NCBI GenBank assembly: GCA_013397865.1
Contig: VZTI01000412.1
Span: 940,492-1,004,491, forward strand
DNA from: Struthidea cinerea
Taxonomy: Eukaryota > Chordata > Aves > Passeriformes > Corcoracidae
Direction: 5' to 3'
DNA: 64,000 nt
Shown in pieces: positions 50,307 to 60,630 of the stretch. A program made the position numbers and the translations under genes. The notes below the pieces were generated by a model. The model saw only the letters and a program-made list of their open reading frames with translations, ran no database searches and had not been told where the DNA came from. How positions within the stretch are numbered: the first letter of the stretch is position 1; every line of letters starts with the position of its first letter.

Positions 50307-50765
50307 TGTACATCAGAGAGTTAAGAACAGACATGTCTTCATAACCAGCTGATCCCTCCCTCTCTCCCTCCCTCCTTCCCTCCCGCCCGGCCGGCGCTGC
50401 TGTTTCAGCACCACGAGGAGCGGTCAGCTCCCGCCGCCGCCCGCGCTCCGCGCCCGCGCAGGGACGGAGGGAGGGATGGAGAGAGGGAGGGAGGGAACAG
50501 GGAGGGAGCCTCGGGGTGTCCCCCAAACCTTTCCGCCCCCGCCGCGTTACGGGCGGGTCCAGCGCGCTGCGGCAGCGGCGTGACTGCCCTGCTCCACCCT
50601 CCCCTCCAGCACCTCCGCCGCGTACTGACCCTTCCCTCCTCCACCTTCCCGGTTACACCGTCAAACACCACGGTAAAGGCGAGAAAGCAGGCCACGGAGG
50701 TGTGATTCTTACAGCACTAAGTATTATGATGTTGATAGAACAATTTAAAAAAAAAAAAAAACAAC
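50307..50765 (+). repeat. First copy of 459-base direct duplication, probable assembly artefact
   Basis: It begins TGTACATCAGAGAG and ends in an A-run followed by ACAAC. It matches 50928-51386 at a constant offset of 621 bases with two substitutions that I can see (50587 C versus 51208 G; 50596 A versus 51217 C). Single Ns sit immediately before (50306) and after (50766) this copy, so it is an isolated contig placed between two joins. A haplotype or redundant contig is the simplest explanation. Confidence 0.85.
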
Positions 50766-50927
50766 NGAAGTGGTTTGGGAATGCTTTTCCCTTTTATCTC
50801 TCCATTAGAGAGAAGAAAGATACTGTAATACTGGAACATTACTGGAGGATGGGTCTAGAAATAAAAGTACAATTCTTCTACAAAAGAGAGAAACAAAAAT
50901 AGGACATTCAGATATCTCAAGGTGCAC

Positions 50928-51386
50928 TGTACATCAGAGAGTTAAGAACAGACATGTCTTCATAACCAGCTGATCCCTCCCTCTCTCCCTCCCTCCTTCC
51001 CTCCCGCCCGGCCGGCGCTGCTGTTTCAGCACCACGAGGAGCGGTCAGCTCCCGCCGCCGCCCGCGCTCCGCGCCCGCGCAGGGACGGAGGGAGGGATGG
51101 AGAGAGGGAGGGAGGGAACAGGGAGGGAGCCTCGGGGTGTCCCCCAAACCTTTCCGCCCCCGCCGCGTTACGGGCGGGTCCAGCGCGCTGCGGCAGCGGC
51201 GTGACTGGCCTGCTCCCCCCTCCCCTCCAGCACCTCCGCCGCGTACTGACCCTTCCCTCCTCCACCTTCCCGGTTACACCGTCAAACACCACGGTAAAGG
51301 CGAGAAAGCAGGCCACGGAGGTGTGATTCTTACAGCACTAAGTATTATGATGTTGATAGAACAATTTAAAAAAAAAAAAAAACAAC
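50928..51386 (+). repeat. Second copy of 459-base direct duplication
   Basis: This copy is continuous with sequence on both sides, unlike the first, so it is the more credible genomic location. It contains a polypyrimidine tract near 50974-51006, a CpG-rich core, and a polypurine tract near 51087-51128 that can pair with the first tract. Confidence 0.85.
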
Positions 51387-52384
51387 CAAACCCAAAATCT
51401 AATTACACAAACAAGCTATTAATTTAAAAAGAAAACAGGGAAAGGGAGAGAGAAAAAAAAATAACCCAAGCTCTTCTATTCATCCTCTGGATAATGGAAT
51501 TTGCTTCCTTTCTCCAGCATGTGAATAGCCTAACAAAAACAACTTGAGCTTTATAAATAGCTTTTCATGTCCATTTAATGAAAATGATTTGGGGAAAGAG
51601 ACGATTGTGCCATCAGTATTCTCCCGAGGAGCCTGGCATGCCGTTGTGTTTAGTTTGAAAGTGTAAATCTCTTTTGTTCCAATAATATATGGCGTTAGCT
51701 GCTTGTCCTCAGTCTTTTTCTGTTAGTTCATTACTACACAATTACCATTCACGCTTCATTAGCATCTCTGTCTCTCTTGGGGAGGTTCCCCCCTCCTTTT
51801 TTTTTTAAGGCGAAACTCTGCCCTTTTTTATCATACTAATGCCATTGGGAACCAGGCAGTGTGCTAATTAGCTGTTACTTTTCATGTCTTCGAATTGAAT
51901 TCTCCAACTTTGGAAGGGGGGGGGGGGGGGGAGAGAGAAGAGATTATTATAAAAAGATGAATACTGATTGATCAAAACTGCATCTGAAGAGGAGCGTTTT
52001 TGTTCGGAATCAGAAAAGTCCTCATTTTCATCTCGAGCATAATAAAGCATCTGAAATGATAAAAGCATCTGAAAAAAAAAATCAAATGCTTCTGAGTGGG
52101 AGGGAGAGCTTTTTTATTATACCTCTATCTTAGCCGGTACGCCTCGCTTTGCCTTTTCAGGCCGGAGACCTTTGAATCTCCCAACAAAACCGGCCACCAT
52201 TGACCCATTTTCCACATTTGAGTTGATAGATCTAATCCCGGCGATCGCTGCCTGAAAGGGGGGCGGCTGGTCAAGCCTAAAGCTCCTTTTCACCGCCCCA
52301 GGTTGACGAGCGCCCGCCCGGAGGGCAGGGAGGGATGGTGGGGGCCGGTTCCGCTCTGCTCAGTGCCGTGTGTCCCTCCCACAG

Positions 52385-52587
52385 CTGCCTCCGCCGTGGT
52401 CCCCATCCCTGGCACCTTCTCCTGGCCGCTGGCTGCCCGGGGCAAGCCCCGCCGGGGGATGCTGCGCCGCGCCGTCTTCTCGGACGTGCAGCGCAAGGCG
52501 CTGGAGAAGATGTTCCAGAAGCAGAAGTACATCAGCAAACCCGACAGGAAGAAGCTGGCAGCCAAGCTGGGCCTCAAGGACTCACAG
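52385..52587 (+). CDS. DBX1: DBX1 coding exon 3 (first two thirds of the homeodomain)
   Basis: The acceptor CCCACAG ends at 52384 and the donor GTGAGA starts at 52588; the exon is 203 bases and ends in phase 0. It encodes VVPIPGTFSWPLAARGKPRR, then the homeodomain from residue 174 (GMLRRAVFSDVQRKALEK) through helix 2 to DSQ at residue 217. SDVQRKALEK and KPDRKKLAAKLGLKDSQ favour DBX1 over the paralogue DBX2. The intron interrupts the homeodomain at Q44/V45, a position shared by many homeobox genes. Confidence 0.95.
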
Positions 52588-52940
52588 GTGAGAGGGGCAC
52601 CAGGTCGGGGAAGGGCAGAGGGTCTGTGGGGAGCCAAGATTCCCCCACTCCTGGGGGCAGCTTGAGAGGAGGGGGGAGGAGGGGATGGTAGCAGGGAGAA
52701 CATCCAAAGCAAATTACAGGCAATCAACAGAGCCAAAAACGGCACGATTCCCAGCCAGGTGAGCAGGACCACAGCCTTATTGCCCCCGAGCTCTCTCCTA
52801 GGGCCCTCCAAAGGTCAGATTCTGTGGTTCCTGTTAGCTGTAGTATGGGCATGTGCAGGGTTTTGAGAGTGCAGCCAAAACACCTTTTCTGGTCCCTGCT
52901 TTACTGAGCCATTTCCCTTCTTTGTTGCTTTGTCCCCTAG
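52588..52940 (+). other. DBX1: DBX1 intron 3
   Basis: A 353-base intron splits the homeodomain between helix 2 and helix 3. Donor GTGAGA and acceptor CCCCTAG are clear. Nothing else was recognised inside it. Confidence 0.88.
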
Positions 52941-53315
52941 GTGAAGATCTGGTTCCAGAACAGGAGGATGAAATGGAGGAACTCCAAAGAAAGAGAGCTC
53001 CTCTCTTCTGGTGGCTGCAGAGAACAGACCCTCCCCACCAAGTTCAACCCTCACCCAGACCTCAGTGACGTGGGCAAGAAATGCTCAGGAGAGGAGGAGG
53101 AAGAGGAAGTTCCCCCTGTGTGCCCACCCAGCCCCCGGCATCCCTTGACCTACCACCCGTCCCCAGAACATCTACACCTGAGGGACAGACTGGACTCCCA
53201 GATGTCTCCTTCTCCATCCCATTCCAGCAGCCCCAGCAAACCTTCAGACTTCTCAGACTCAGAGGAAGAGGATGATGAAGGGGAAGAAGAAGAGGAGGAG
53301 ATAACAGTCTCTTAG
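52941..53315 (+). CDS. DBX1: DBX1 coding exon 4 (recognition helix and acidic C-terminus)
   Basis: The exon starts right after the acceptor CCCCTAG (52934-52940) with VKIWFQNRRMKWRNSKERE. This is homeodomain helix 3, with W48, F49, Q50 and N51 at residues 221-224. The C-terminal tail (residues 234-341) has LSSGGCREQTLPTKFNPHP, a glutamate run, a serine/proline-rich segment, and a long acidic tract that ends ITVS before the TAG at 53313-53315. Total protein length is about 341 residues, close to the roughly 340 of mammalian DBX1. The acidic tail and terminal ITVS match DBX1 as I know it. Confidence 0.95.
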   Translation: MKIWFQNRRMKWRNSKERELLSSGGCREQTLPTKFNPHPDLSDVGKKCSGEEEEEEVPPVCPPSPRHPLTYHPSPEHLHLRDRLDSQMSPSPSHSSSPSKPSDFSDSEEEDDEGEEEEEEITVS

Positions 53316-54372
53316 ATCCCTTGCCTGCCCCTACCATCACATGGGGACACTGCAAAGATGTAAATAAACCAGAGTGCTATAAATTGAAGAGGTGCTGTCC
53401 CACCCCAATGTCCACATGCTTCTTCAGTACAGGTTCTTTCTCACAATGGCTGCAAGACTTCCTTCTCACTGCTATTCCTCATGTTGCCCCGTGTGGAGGC
53501 TTTCATGTTCATAATACCTGCCAAACTTTTCATAATTCTCTCTGCTTAGCAAGCAGTATTTGCTCAATTAGCTACCTTCTCCCAGAAAACAGACAGGCAG
53601 CTCCTGGCTCTACAGCAGGGAGGAAAGGGAAAGTTCCCTGTAGGAAAGGAAACTTCTTCCCCCAGATAAAAAAATCATCAAAAAATACAATATAGATGTC
53701 CATTTTTATTACCTTTCAAGTGATTTTCCAGCTACTATATTATCTCAGCTACTACTGAAGACTTGTCTGATCTAGCGACCCTTTCCTCCAAAATAAATAA
53801 CCTTGAGGGACACAGACCAAGCGCTGCCTCCCTCTTCACCCCAAACAGCACCATGCTTGTGCAACAGATCCATTGATATCCCTGGAATGACTTTGAAGGT
53901 ATCATGCCAGCATGCCCTGTGTAATGGAGATCCTATACATTTATGATTTTCATTTTAATTTATTCATCAAGATTGTGTTCAAAGCACTGTCTAACCCACC
54001 TTCTTGCCCTCAAGTTTGTGCTTATTTTCCGCTTTGCTTCTGCTATCCGTGGTGTGGACAGAGGAAAGTGGATACACCTCTTTGATTTTTAACTGAACTT
54101 TGCTGTCTTTGCACAGCTTATATGAACTGTACACTATTTTGTACACTTACTCTGTATGGGTGTTTTATACCAAGGTTACTGTCAATGAATATAACAACGG
54201 CTCAACAATGCTTCTCTCTTTTTTTTTTTTTTTTAATTAAATGACAGCGAAACTACAGGCAAATGCAGCTGTTTAATTGTGTAACTTATAAAGAAACACT
54301 TTTATTTTGTATTTTACCATGTGCAGACTTTAAATATGTATATATATTAAAGTGGATGATTGTCAAATTAAA
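53316..54372 (+). other. DBX1: DBX1 3' UTR
   Basis: About 1.06 kb of AT-rich sequence with no extended reading frame follows the stop codon. An early AATAAA occurs at 53363-53368, only 48 bases after the stop. The stronger candidate end is the ATTAAA at 54346-54351, followed by an A-rich stretch. A T-run followed by TTAATTAA sits near 54221-54240. Two possible poly(A) sites would give short and long UTR isoforms; which is used cannot be told from sequence alone. Confidence 0.65.
54346..54351 (+). terminator. DBX1: Probable DBX1 poly(A) signal (ATTAAA)
   Basis: The common variant hexamer ATTAAA occurs at the end of a UTR-like region, with a likely cleavage point about 20 bases later, before the A-run at 54368. 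An alternative AATAAA lies at 53363-53368. Confidence 0.5.
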
Positions 54373-54986
54373 AAAAAAAGTAGATTTCCAAATTTGATCA
54401 TTCAGTAATATTTGGTTCTGGTTAGCAGGTTGTTGTAGCTTGTGTCTGGGAGAGGAAATTACCTTTTATCACCAGTACAGGGATTCAAAAAGAATTTATC
54501 AGCTTCAAATTATGTAACTTTACAAGAATATCTACCTGCCTTTTAACTAGGGAGCAACTCACCACGCATCCCTGACTAAGATACTACGGTTTGGAGACTG
54601 GGAGCAGGTAATTAGACCATTCTTACAGGGTAGAGAAGCAGAATGAAAGCGATACATGTAACTCCTCAGCCCCAAGTCCAGTCGAGGATCACTGCTACAA
54701 CACCAGGCAAATCCATAACCACCCGCCTGCTTTTTGTTTCTGCATTTCTGCTGCACACTACAGAAATGTCAGTGGGTTTTGCCTCCCATGCAGGTAGCAG
54801 AGCTCTTCTGAAACAGAGAATTCATTACAAAACTACATTTATTTTCTGCTCCGTGGTCTCTAATGCCCACCATTCATAACACACCAAAACAAAAGAAATG
54901 CAGCAGACGTCCCCCGGACCCAACTCTCCCTCTATGCTCCACTTCACTGCCACAGCCACAAGGGAAGGTATGAAAGGAAGAAGAGA

Positions 54987-55145
54987 GTGATTCCATTTGG
55001 AAGGGACCAAAAAAATCTAGTCCACCTTCAGGGCTGGCCAAAAATTAAAGGTGTTATTAAAGGGCATTGTCCAAAAGCCTCCTGAACACTGCCAGCCACA
55101 GGGCATGACTAGAAAGGCTGATCCAGGTCTTTAACCTGTTTCCAA
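54987..55145 (-). mobile_element. Old CR1 LINE 3' fragment (minus orientation)
   Basis: The fragment contains ATTTGGAAGGGACC, CTAGTCCACC and GGGCATTGTCCAAAAGCCTC followed by CTGAACACTG. These are recognisable though diverged parts of a CR1 3' region (a CR1-Y-like form). The distal end near 55145 is uncertain. Confidence 0.7.
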
Positions 55146-57738
55146 TTAGGTAATTGTGCACATCTAAGCTGGGGCACATTGTCACATTTCTCATCTTCCA
55201 CCTCTCTAAGCCATTAGCAATTGATAACATACATCTGAGCTAGGTGGAATGGAAAAAGAGATGGAAAAGACACAGATAGTATTTGTGAACACTGAGAAGT
55301 GTTAGCAGAGAAATTTCCCAGCTTTCTGCTGCACTCTGTGAGAGCTCTGTTTCTCACAGAAACTATGAAAAACCGTGCTACAATTTTGTAAGCAAAGCTT
55401 CCTCTATCTTGCACCTGCAGCTGTTGTGTAATATTGTTATGATATTGTCTGGGAAAAATATTCTGAAAGGTTTTAGCCAACCGGTATGGGAGGTGGATGG
55501 TCGGTGACCAACGACCTTATGCCATGCTGCCGACCCAAGTTATAGAAACTGATTTATAATTAAATAAATGAGTTATTATTTCTCCTAACTTGTCGTGCCA
55601 TTCTTTGCCGTCAGTGCCGCTCACAGCGACAAGTATTTATCCCACAAAATGCAGTGAAACAGCAAAAGCATTTGTTGGGTTTGGGTTTGTTGTGTTGTTG
55701 TTCTGTAAAAGCCATGCACAAAAGAAAAGCAGAACAAGGAATTCACTCACTGCTTCCCATGGGCAGGCAGGTGCTCAGCCATCCCAGGATGGCCCCATCA
55801 CAGCTAATGGTTACTTGGGAAGACAAATGCCATCACTCCAGACATCCCCCCCTTCCTCCTTCTTCCCCCACTTTATATCCTGAGCCTGATGTCACATGGC
55901 CTGGAACATCCCTTGGGTCAGTTGGGGTCACCTGTCCTGGCTGTGTCTCCTCCCAGCCTCCCAGGCACCCCCGACTGCCTCTCCCGTGAGGCAGCACAAA
56001 AAGCAGGGAAGGCTTTGCCTCTGTGCAAGCCCTGTTCAGCCGTAACAAAATCATGCCTGTATTATCAACACTATTATTAATATCTGTATTATTGTGCATT
56101 CAGCACAAACCCAAAATACAGCTCCCTACCAGCCACTGTGAAGGAAACTTACTCTGCTCCAGCCACAACCAGCACATCCAGTAAGCATGAGGCTATAGCT
56201 GAGTAACTTATAAAGACAGATATAATTCAAAACACTATTTGTTTTCAAATCCAGTGGCTACTCCAGAGACCACAGGTACCATCACACATACCGCAACACT
56301 CTAGAAAGGAACATGTCCAAAATAAGAAAGGTATTGCTTACACAAAACCCGTCCTGAATCACTGTTCAACAGAAACTGCTGATCTTCTTACACCCTCTGC
56401 TCTTTACATCTTCTCTGCACTAGAAATGCTATCAAAAATAACTATTTAAGACTGCGTCTTTCAGCATGAGGGCTATTACATCTTATTCTGCTAGACAAAT
56501 AGCCTTACTTAAGGAAAAATAACATGGAATTGCCACTTAACAGGGAAAAATCCTTGCCCAAAATGTGACATTAATTAATCTTACTCTTTTTTCTTTTCCC
56601 GTTTCAGAGCCTTTCTTTTTAGTAGCAAAAAGAACATTGTGTGACTACTAAGCACAAACATCTGAGATTCAGGGATAACTTAATATGAAATTAAAGAGCT
56701 CGTTTTTATTCACCAACAGCTGCCAGACTGCATCTGTGGCTGCAGGAAGGGGATCTACTTCTCCAACACTTCCCTTTTACACGCCGGGTGAAGAACCCAG
56801 CGTTCACAGCTACCATGGGATGGCTCATGTGGCACAGCTGTGCCAAGGGAAGCACTGCAGAAGTAGCCACCCTTCCTGAGGTCTAATGTCAAAAGCATGA
56901 ACTTATTCTCTTACCTCAAATGTGGAGAGATTCTAGTCACCTTAGGAGCATCTAGTGGCAGCTGGGCTTGTCCTGGTGTGCGTGGCATTGGGAGTTCAGC
57001 TTGGGTGTGTTTCTGAGAGCAAAATGTTCCATCATTTGCTGTTAACAGCCAGTGTGTCAGAGGCCCCCTATTCCCTGAAACGAGCTCAGCCCTCTCTCCC
57101 TGTCTCTCTCTTTACTTTTAATGCAGCTCTCTGTGCTTTGGGAAAGGAGGAAAGGTGATAAGAATTCCTTCCTGCCTTCACGGAGATCGAATGATTTCCA
57201 TAATGACTAGCAGCATCCAGAGTTTTGGAAACTTTGGTAATCCCATGTGTAATACCCATAACAGCCTCTGCTTTATGATAGCAAAGAGCTCTTTTTAAAG
57301 ACCCAGCAGCCCAGAGGTCTTGTGTGTCTTGTCTTCCTTCTCAGAGCCAGGAGGGAAATCTCTGAGACTGGAGAATGGGTGAGGCAGAGAGGGGGATTTA
57401 ACTTTGGTGACTGTGAGCTCAGGGCAGCAAATTCTCAACTATTTTATCCCTTAAGAAACCAGCTGGTTCAACCTCTGTGCCTGCCAGCGTGGGAGAGTGG
57501 CTTTTGGGCAGAGGGAGAAAAGGAAATAAATCACTTTCTCAGGGAGTCTGTGCTGTTGCTGCCTGCAGAGCTGCTGGTGACAGATCTGGAGTGTGTCCCT
57601 CTGGTCCCACTCCCTGGTCCAATGGCTTCTCAAGCAGTGCCCTGCAAAATGGGGGAGCTGGAAGTGTTTTCACCCAGCCATAGCCAGGCAGACAAGGCTC
57701 CTGCACAGACCTTCACTGGGAGCAGGTTGAGTAAAAAA

Positions 57739-57833
57739 TTAAAATAAAATAAAATAAAATAAAATAAAATAAAATAAAATAAAATAAAATAAAATAAAAT
57801 AAAATAAAATAAAATAAAATAAAATAAAATATA
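57739..57833. repeat. (AAAAT)n microsatellite, cut by an assembly gap
   Basis: About 19 AAAAT units run directly into 15 Ns. The array may be longer in the genome. Confidence 0.97.
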
Positions 57834-57848
57834 NNNNNNNNNNNNNNN
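57834..57848. other. Assembly gap (15 Ns) at the end of a pentanucleotide array
   Basis: The AAAAT array runs straight into the gap, so the true array length is not known. Confidence 0.99.
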
Positions 57849-58631
57849 AACCCTTTTGAAGAACACCTGGCCTCCAGGAAAGTTTGGCCATTACAATACC
57901 CTTGAAGAGGTTAAGTAGAGCACGTGATGCAAGGCCACAGTTTCCAGAAGCAACCAGCGGAGGCTGAGGGTGATGACAGGTGATTAAACCCCAACCATTT
58001 CTAAACCCCCCTCCTACAGGAAACTAGATAGGTTTGAAGAGACCCAAGTTGAGTCCTAGAAAACACTGATGGCATTTAAAAGTCCTTGCCTGGGAAGTTC
58101 AAGGCAGGGTTTGAGACAAGAGCTGTAGGTTCTGTTCCTGTGAGGAACAACAAGGCAGGATCTCACTCCTGGGTGTGTCCCCCTCCAGGCCCAGCCGTGT
58201 GCCAGTGTCTGTGCATGGGCTGGGAGGAGAAGTGATCAGACTGAGGAGCAGGAAATGGATCTGTTCCCTTGATTTGCTTTTCTAGCACCTGGAAGCACCT
58301 CATTGCTGTGTCTGAAGAGCGCATTGCAGGAATGCCCAGCAAGGATGGGGAAGGTCATCCCTTCTCCCTGCCCTAGTCATCAAGTGATCTTAACTGGACA
58401 TCTTTAGGGCTCTTGCATTTTTGAACCAAGATTGAACCTGATATAAATAAATAAAGTCCTTCAAGCTCCAAAAACCACATCAACACCACTTTCCCAGGGA
58501 TTTAACACCAGGGAAGCCCAGCAGAGTAAAGCCTCACAGCAGTGCCTTTGCTGGACACTCACAAGTGCCAAGTGTGCTGCTTTTACCTAATTTTCCTTCC
58601 CATATAACCAGCACAGGGCTAAAATATTTCA

Positions 58632-59035
58632 GAAAATCATACAACAGCACGGGTTGGAAGACATCTGGAAAGATCCTCTGGTCCAGCCTTCTGTGGGAAA
58701 GGGAATCTAGGTGAGAACTATTACCCTGATCAACCATATTTTGAAAAACCTCCATCAGTGGGGACTCCACCACATCCCTGAGGAGATTGTTCCACAAATG
58801 ATTGTTCTTTCTGTAAAAAACATCTTTGTGATATCGAGATAAAACCTCTCCTGGTGCAACTTGTACCCATTGCTCCTTGTCTCCTCCACGTGGCTCCTTG
58901 GGAAAAGAGAGCATCCATCCTCTTTGTGGCTGCCCTTTAAGTACTAAAGTCCTGCAGTGAGGTCCTCCACAAGTTTTCTTCAGGAGAAGACCTAACTGCT
59001 TCAATCTTTCCTCACAGAGCAGGCTCTCATAGCCC
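58632..59035 (-). mobile_element. CR1 LINE 3' region (minus orientation)
   Basis: GGGTTGGAAGACATCTGG is followed by GATCCTCTGGTCCAGCC, GAGATTGTTCCACAAATG and TTGTACCCATTGCTCCTTGT. All correspond in order to a CR1 3' terminal region. The element is probably the same insertion as the coding remnant at 59036-59600, with an internal deletion between them. Confidence 0.82.
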
Positions 59036-59600
59036 CCCTAGGTTTAGCCAAACTTAGCCTTCCTGAATGCAACTTTGCATGGCCCAGCAAGGTTCTTGTA
59101 GTCCTTGATGGGTTTTTGGCCACCTTCCCATGGTCAGTATTTATCTTTTTTTCTGGTGTTTAAGCACATCCCAAATCTCACTGCTAAACCAGGGTGGTCT
59201 CTTGCTCTGCTTTCTCCCTCTCCTTTTGTAGGGGTTGGACCACTCCTGAGTAACTCCCAGCCCTTATAAGCAGCTTGTGCTCTCCATGGATGCTTCCCAC
59301 AGACCCTCACAAGCTGGACTCTGAGCATATGGAAGTTTCAGGAGTGCCAACCCTTCTGAAATCCAGGGGGTTTGTCCTATTAGCTGTCTTCAGCGTGCTT
59401 AGCAGGATCTGAAACTTCACAATGTCATCACCACTCTATCCAAGGCCACCACTGAGAGTTATGCAGTAAAGTAAATATTATCAGGTTGTGAGCACTAAAT
59501 CCAGGCAGCACGTTGCTGTTCTGAGTCAGCATGTCCAGCATCTGCAGCAGGAGGCATTTCTCAGGGCTTTCCAGGATCCATGTGGATGACTTGGGCACTG
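59036..59600 (-). pseudogene. CR1 ORF2 remnant (end of endonuclease and linker), broken
   Basis: Minus-strand translation in shifting frames gives CLDLVLTT, then SGDDIVKFQIL, NPLDFRRVGT, and a segment with ARDHPGLAV and GPCKVAFRKAKF. These align in order with the CR1 endonuclease C-terminus (LLDLVLTN, SDHEMVEFRIL, LDFRR) and the following RKAK linker, as I know that family. Stops and frameshifts interrupt it. No reverse transcriptase motif is seen between this part and the 3' region at 58632-59035. Confidence 0.7.
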
Positions 59601-60530
59601 CTGTGCAGAAATAGATTGTTTAACAGTCAGAACTGATTTGGGGCTGGGGGGGTGGTCTAGCAGAAAGTGTGAAGCTGAAAATTGTGCAATAACATTGTCA
59701 GAAATCCTGTTGTGGATGAGGTTTAGTGGCTCACACAGACCTGAGCTTACGAGGCTGTTCCTTCCCCACTAGGCGTGGGCTTTGTGTCCTAACTCCTCTT
59801 TTGCACTGGGTGGTGCTGGTTCATCACAATCCCGGTGAAAAGGCACTCAGACCTGCCGAGGTAGCAAATGCTATTTGTTAGAGCTAGATGGGGACAGCAG
59901 AGACAATCTTCTGTCCCTTTAGATGCTGAGAACCCCCAGCGGAGCAGCATCCACACACAGCGTCCTGGCCACACCCCATCCATGGGTGTGGGCATTCAAG
60001 CTATCACAGGAGGGTGTTTTCCTGCAGCAAAAGAACTCTATTAACCATTTCTGCTGTCAAGCACAAAGGATGTGCCCATGAGAACTTCCTGCTGCATGGT
60101 TACACACGGATGGCTCAACCCCTCGTCACCCAGCAGGAGCTGCAGGCCCCTCTGTTCGAGTGGGCTGAGCTTATCCTATGCACAAGGGGTTTGTGCATCA
60201 CAACCCAGCTCTGAAGGCCAGCCTGGCCTCATGGCACAGGGCAGAACAGCACAGCACAATCCTGGCCGTGCTCAGGCTCACTGATACGTGGATGACCTGC
60301 TCCACAGTGAGCTTTCAGTCAGGATCCATTGGAAGAACAACTTCTTCCCATCTGCCTGTGGATCCCATTTTATGTAAGGTCCTTCAGACTTCCTAACTGC
60401 CCAGCCCCACACAGGTGAACTTCCTAGAGGAGTAGGAGGAATTACCCATGTTTAGCCAGGGCATGGTCTCCACCCCCTGTGACATCTGTCGAGCCTCCAG
60501 CAATGGGGCAAATCAGAAATACCTGTCGCT

Positions 60531-60630
60531 GAGCAACCTGCTCTTACTGAAAATGTCCCAGCTCACTGCAGGGGGTTGGACTAGATGACCTCTGAATGTC
60601 CCTTCCAACCCAAACCATTCTGTGACTGAG
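60531..60630 (+). mobile_element. CR1 LINE 3' terminus (plus orientation)
   Basis: GAGCAACCTG, then CAGGGGGTTGGACTAGATGA, and CCTTCCAACCCAAACCATTC followed by TGTGA form the sense-strand CR1 terminus. Only about 100 bases remain. Confidence 0.9.

Larger units (their letters stand above)
50026..52384 (+). other. DBX1: DBX1 intron 2, containing a duplicated block and AT-rich candidate elements
   Basis: The intron is 2359 bases as assembled. It holds a GC-rich 5' part, two copies of a 459-base block (50307-50765 and 50928-51386), and single Ns at 50306 and 50766. From 51480 to 52240 it is AT-rich, with homeodomain-type and TCF/LEF-like motifs such as CTTTGAA at 52170-52176. The real intron is probably shorter because the first block looks like a misplaced contig. 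Confidence 0.8.
48957..54372 (+). other. DBX1: DBX1 gene, predicted transcribed span
   Basis: The start is placed about 30 bases downstream of the TATA box at 48927-48933. The end is placed about 20 bases after the ATTAAA signal at 54346-54351. The span holds four coding exons and introns of 494, 2359 and 353 bases. DBX1 is a homeodomain repressor of neural progenitors; in vertebrates it specifies V0 interneurons and brainstem respiratory rhythm neurons and acts in the nucleus. The exon structure is read directly from the sequence; the two transcript ends are inferred. Intron 2 is probably inflated by a duplicated contig of about 0.46 kb (see 50307-50765). The gene is convergent with a probable NAV2 3' end on the right, as in other vertebrates. 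Confidence 0.9.

Noticed and set aside
50188..51427. Repeated frames on both strands in DBX1 intron 2
   Set aside because: They come from the GC-rich duplicated block and low-complexity tracts and lie within an intron; the pairs are identical only because the block is present twice.
52290..52811. 173-codon minus-strand frame opposite DBX1 exon 3
   Set aside because: It is the antisense shadow of a GC-rich coding exon and its flanks.
57630..57866. Minus-strand frame with YFILF repeats
   Set aside because: It is the (AAAAT)n array and an N gap translated.
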